A DNA stretch of 6,881 bases. Source: an uncultured Gemmatimonadota bacterium (lineage in GTDB: Bacteria; Gemmatimonadota; Gemmatimonadetes; Gemmatimonadales; GWC2-71-9). The notes beneath the pieces were generated by a model. The model was given only the letters and a program-made list of their open reading frames with translations, was not told the origin of the DNA and did no database searches. A program made the translations under genes and the position numbers. Positions 5,194 through 6,881 of the stretch are shown here, piece after piece (the first letter of the stretch is position 1; every line of letters begins with the position of its first letter). The stretch lies in contig CAMLLJ010000154.1 of assembly GCA_946480845.1 (NCBI GenBank), positions 1 to 6,881 on the forward strand. The letters run 5' to 3'.

Positions 5194-6240
5194 GTGCATT
5201 CGAATCCCCCCGGAAGTCCTGCCGCGCACTGCATCGTGGTGGACGACGACCCGCAGGTGCGCGCGGCGCTGGTCCGCGTGCTGGAATCGCAGGGTCTCGG
5301 CTGCCTCGAGGCAGAGAATGGCGAGGCGGCGCTCGCGCTGCTCGAGGCCCACGGCGAGCTGGCGCTCTGCCTCACGGACATCCACATGCCCGGCATGGAC
5401 GGCGTCTCGTTCCTGCGGGAGGTGCGGCAGCGCTATCCGGACATGGCGGTCGTCATGCTCACGGCGGTGGCCGACGTGGCCACTGCGGTCGAATGCCTCA
5501 AGATCGGCGCGCTCGACTACATCTCGAAGCCGGTGCTGCTCGACGAGGTGCGCCTCCGCGTCGCGGGCGCGCTTGAGAAGCGGTCGCTGGTGCTGCAGAA
5601 CCGCTACTACCAGCAGACCCTCGAGTCGCGGGTGCGGGAGCTGGGCCACCGCAACCGGCTCTCGCTCATCAACGGCGTCGAGATGCTGGTCTTCGCGCTC
5701 GAGGCCAAGGACCCGTACACCAGCGGCCATTCGCTCCGGGTGACCGAGTTCGCGATCAAGACCGCGGTCCAGCTCGGCTACACCGGCGACCTGCTGGCCG
5801 AGCTGGAGCTGGGCAGCAAGCTGCACGACATCGGCAAGATCGGGATCCGCGAGGCGGTGCTCAACAAGCCCTCCGCGCTCTCGCCCGAGGAGTTCGACCA
5901 CATCAAGCTCCACACCGTGCTGGGCGAGCGGATCCTCAGGCCCTTCCTGGCGGAGCAGCCGGCGGCCCTGCGCATCGTCCGCTCGCACCACGAGCGCGTG
6001 GACGGCACCGGCTTCCCCGACGGGCTCTCGGGCGGCGACCTGCCCATCGAGGCGCGGATCGTGGCCGTGGCCGACGCGTACGACGCGATGACCACGAACC
6101 GCGCGTACCGCCCGTCGCGGGCGCCGGCGGCCGCGGTGCAGGAGCTCCGCCGGGCCGCGGGAACGCAGTTCGATCCCGACGTGGTGTCGGCCTTCCTCCG
6201 CGCGCATCCGGACCTCGCCACCCATCCCCTGCACGTCTGA
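5194..6240 (+). CDS. Response regulator with HD-GYP domain (predicted cyclic-di-GMP phosphodiesterase)
   Basis: 348-residue two-domain signalling protein. Receiver domain (about 12-125): acidic pocket D17-D19, phospho-acceptor D62 in LTDIHMPGMDG, T90 and K112 in the SKP motif. A helical, probably coiled-coil linker (about 126-165) leads to an HD-GYP domain (about 166-345) with H179 (TSGHSLRV), HDIGKIGI (211-218), H240, SHHERVDGTGFP (264-275) and D294 in VADAYDAM. The metal-binding histidines and aspartates are present, so cyclic-di-GMP hydrolysis is expected, gated by phosphorylation from a histidine kinase not seen here. Odd: the GYP triplet itself is GFP (F274). Start: the in-frame TAG at 5182-5184 rules out anything upstream, and the next in-frame candidates (V15, V16) would delete the first receiver strand, so GTG 5194 is the only good choice. 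Layout resembles RpfG. The next gene begins 28 bp after its stop, probably in one transcript. Confidence 0.95.
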   Translation: MHSNPPGSPAAHCIVVDDDPQVRAALVRVLESQGLGCLEAENGEAALALLEAHGELALCLTDIHMPGMDGVSFLREVRQRYPDMAVVMLTAVADVATAVECLKIGALDYISKPVLLDEVRLRVAGALEKRSLVLQNRYYQQTLESRVRELGHRNRLSLINGVEMLVFALEAKDPYTSGHSLRVTEFAIKTAVQLGYTGDLLAELELGSKLHDIGKIGIREAVLNKPSALSPEEFDHIKLHTVLGERILRPFLAEQPAALRIVRSHHERVDGTGFPDGLSGGDLPIEARIVAVADAYDAMTTNRAYRPSRAPAAAVQELRRAAGTQFDPDVVSAFLRAHPDLATHPLHV

Positions 6241-6268
6241 CCCGTCCCCACTTCCAGCGCGGGAACCG

Positions 6269-6881
6269 ATGTCCGACACCCTGATGATCAGCGTCTCCGG
6301 CATGCGGGGCCACGTCGGCACCGACCTGACACCCGAGCTCGTGGCGCGCCACGCCGCGGCGCTCGCCGCCTGGGCCCGGCGCGCCGGGCTGCCCTCGGTC
6401 GTGCTCGGCCGCGACGCCCGGACCAGCGGGCCGATGTTCATGCACGCGGCCACCGCCGGCATCATGAGCGCCGGCTGCGACGTGATCGACGTGGGCATGG
6501 TGCCGACGCCCACCGTGCAGCTTGCGGTGGAGCACCACCATGCCGGCGCGGGGCTGATCCTGACCGCGAGCCACAACCCGATCGAATGGAATGCCCTCAA
6601 GTTCGTCGGGCCGGATGGGATCTTCCTGGACGCGGAGGCGGGCGCGGCCGTCCGGGCGCTCGCGGAAGACGGCCCGCCGAGGGCTGGGTGGGACACGATC
6701 GGACGGGTGCACGAGGACCGCGAGGCCGTGGCGCGGCACCTCGACCTGGTGCTCGCGCTGCCCGAGCTCGACGTCGCCGCCATCCGGGCGCGCCACTTCC
6801 ACGTGGCGCTCGACTGCGTGCGCGGCGCGGGCGGGGCGTCGATCCCGCTGTTGCTCGAGCGCCTCGGCTGTCGCGTGACCG
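6269..6881 (+). CDS. Phosphoglucosamine mutase / phosphomannomutase (alpha-D-phosphohexomutase), partial
   Basis: The first 204 residues are visible; the rest lies past the right edge (family length about 440-460). These enzymes move phosphate between C1 and C6 of a hexose via a phosphoserine, feeding UDP-GlcNAc (wall, LPS) or GDP-mannose synthesis. Seen: substrate/phosphate segment SVSGMRGHVG (8-17, in place of the more common FGTSGIRG), LGRDARTSG (46-54), VPTPTV (78-83), active-site loop TASHNPIEWNALKF (99-112) with S101 as the phosphoserine, and the start of domain 2 with ALDCVRGAGG (180-189). The WNALK sequence, where proteobacterial GlmM has DNGIK, recalls the Bacteroidota/Gemmatimonadota GlmM type, so GlmM is my first guess. 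The magnesium-loop DGDxD and the sugar-specificity loop are outside the window, so substrate cannot be read. ATG 6269 is the start nearest the conserved segment; only a weak GCGGGAA precedes it. Confidence 0.92.
   Translation, partial: MSDTLMISVSGMRGHVGTDLTPELVARHAAALAAWARRAGLPSVVLGRDARTSGPMFMHAATAGIMSAGCDVIDVGMVPTPTVQLAVEHHHAGAGLILTASHNPIEWNALKFVGPDGIFLDAEAGAAVRALAEDGPPRAGWDTIGRVHEDREAVARHLDLVLALPELDVAAIRARHFHVALDCVRGAGGASIPLLLERLGCRVT

Noticed and set aside
5065..6802. Long leftward frames (5065-6783, 5936-6802) opposite the HD-GYP and mutase genes
   Set aside because: Both are antisense to well-supported genes and have Arg/Pro/Ser/Ala-rich composition without motifs; they are GC-bias shadows.
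1..6881. tRNA, rRNA, insertion sequence, attachment site, riboswitch or toxin-antitoxin pair
   Set aside because: I looked through the gaps (1495-1534, 3823-3914, 5088-5193, 6241-6268) and the genes on both strands and saw no cloverleaf, terminal inverted repeats, transposase motifs or small paired genes. The gaps are too short for most of these.

Overview
The window is GC-rich (roughly two-thirds G+C or more by eye) and gene-dense. It looks like chromosomal housekeeping DNA from a high-GC bacterium. I see no tRNA, rRNA, CRISPR array, insertion sequence or phage gene. The sugar-phosphate mutase at the right edge carries an 'SVSGMRG' N-terminus and a 'TASHNPIEWNALKF' active-site loop. As I recall the families, these resemble the FCB-group (Bacteroidota/Gemmatimonadota) type more than the proteobacterial GlmM. 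With the high GC this makes Gemmatimonadota my best guess, at low to moderate confidence.

Layout. Positions 1-3822 hold a tight leftward gene string, transcribed from right to left: an M48-family membrane metallopeptidase, purD (purine synthesis), mutM/fpg (8-oxoguanine repair), and a UvrC/Cho-like GIY-YIG endonuclease that runs off the left edge. The peptidase and purD share a GTGA stop/start overlap. purD and mutM are separated by about 40 bp that hold a 9-bp tandem repeat. mutM and the nuclease gene overlap by 13 bp. A 92-bp gap (3823-3914) separates this string from an upstream leftward gene for a PLP-dependent trans-sulfuration enzyme (cystathionine gamma-synthase/lyase type, 3915-5087).

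The 106-bp gap at 5088-5193 is a divergent promoter region. To its right, two rightward genes follow: a response regulator with an HD-GYP output domain (predicted cyclic-di-GMP phosphodiesterase, 5194-6240), then 28 bp downstream a phosphoglucosamine/phosphomannomutase cut by the right edge.

How the genes fit together. The leftward string mixes envelope proteolysis, purine supply and two DNA-repair functions, with mutM and the nuclease translationally linked. The rightward pair joins cyclic-di-GMP signalling to an enzyme that supplies sugar phosphates for cell-wall or exopolysaccharide precursors. The divergent region has two good promoter candidates with back-to-back -35 boxes inside nested inverted repeats. 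The HD-GYP gene appears to start at its own predicted transcription start, as a leaderless mRNA. None of the seven starts has a convincing Shine-Dalgarno sequence. I did not find a clearly new multi-gene system. The most interesting points are the atypical GIY-YIG nuclease coupled to MutM, the repeat in front of mutM, and the divergent control region.
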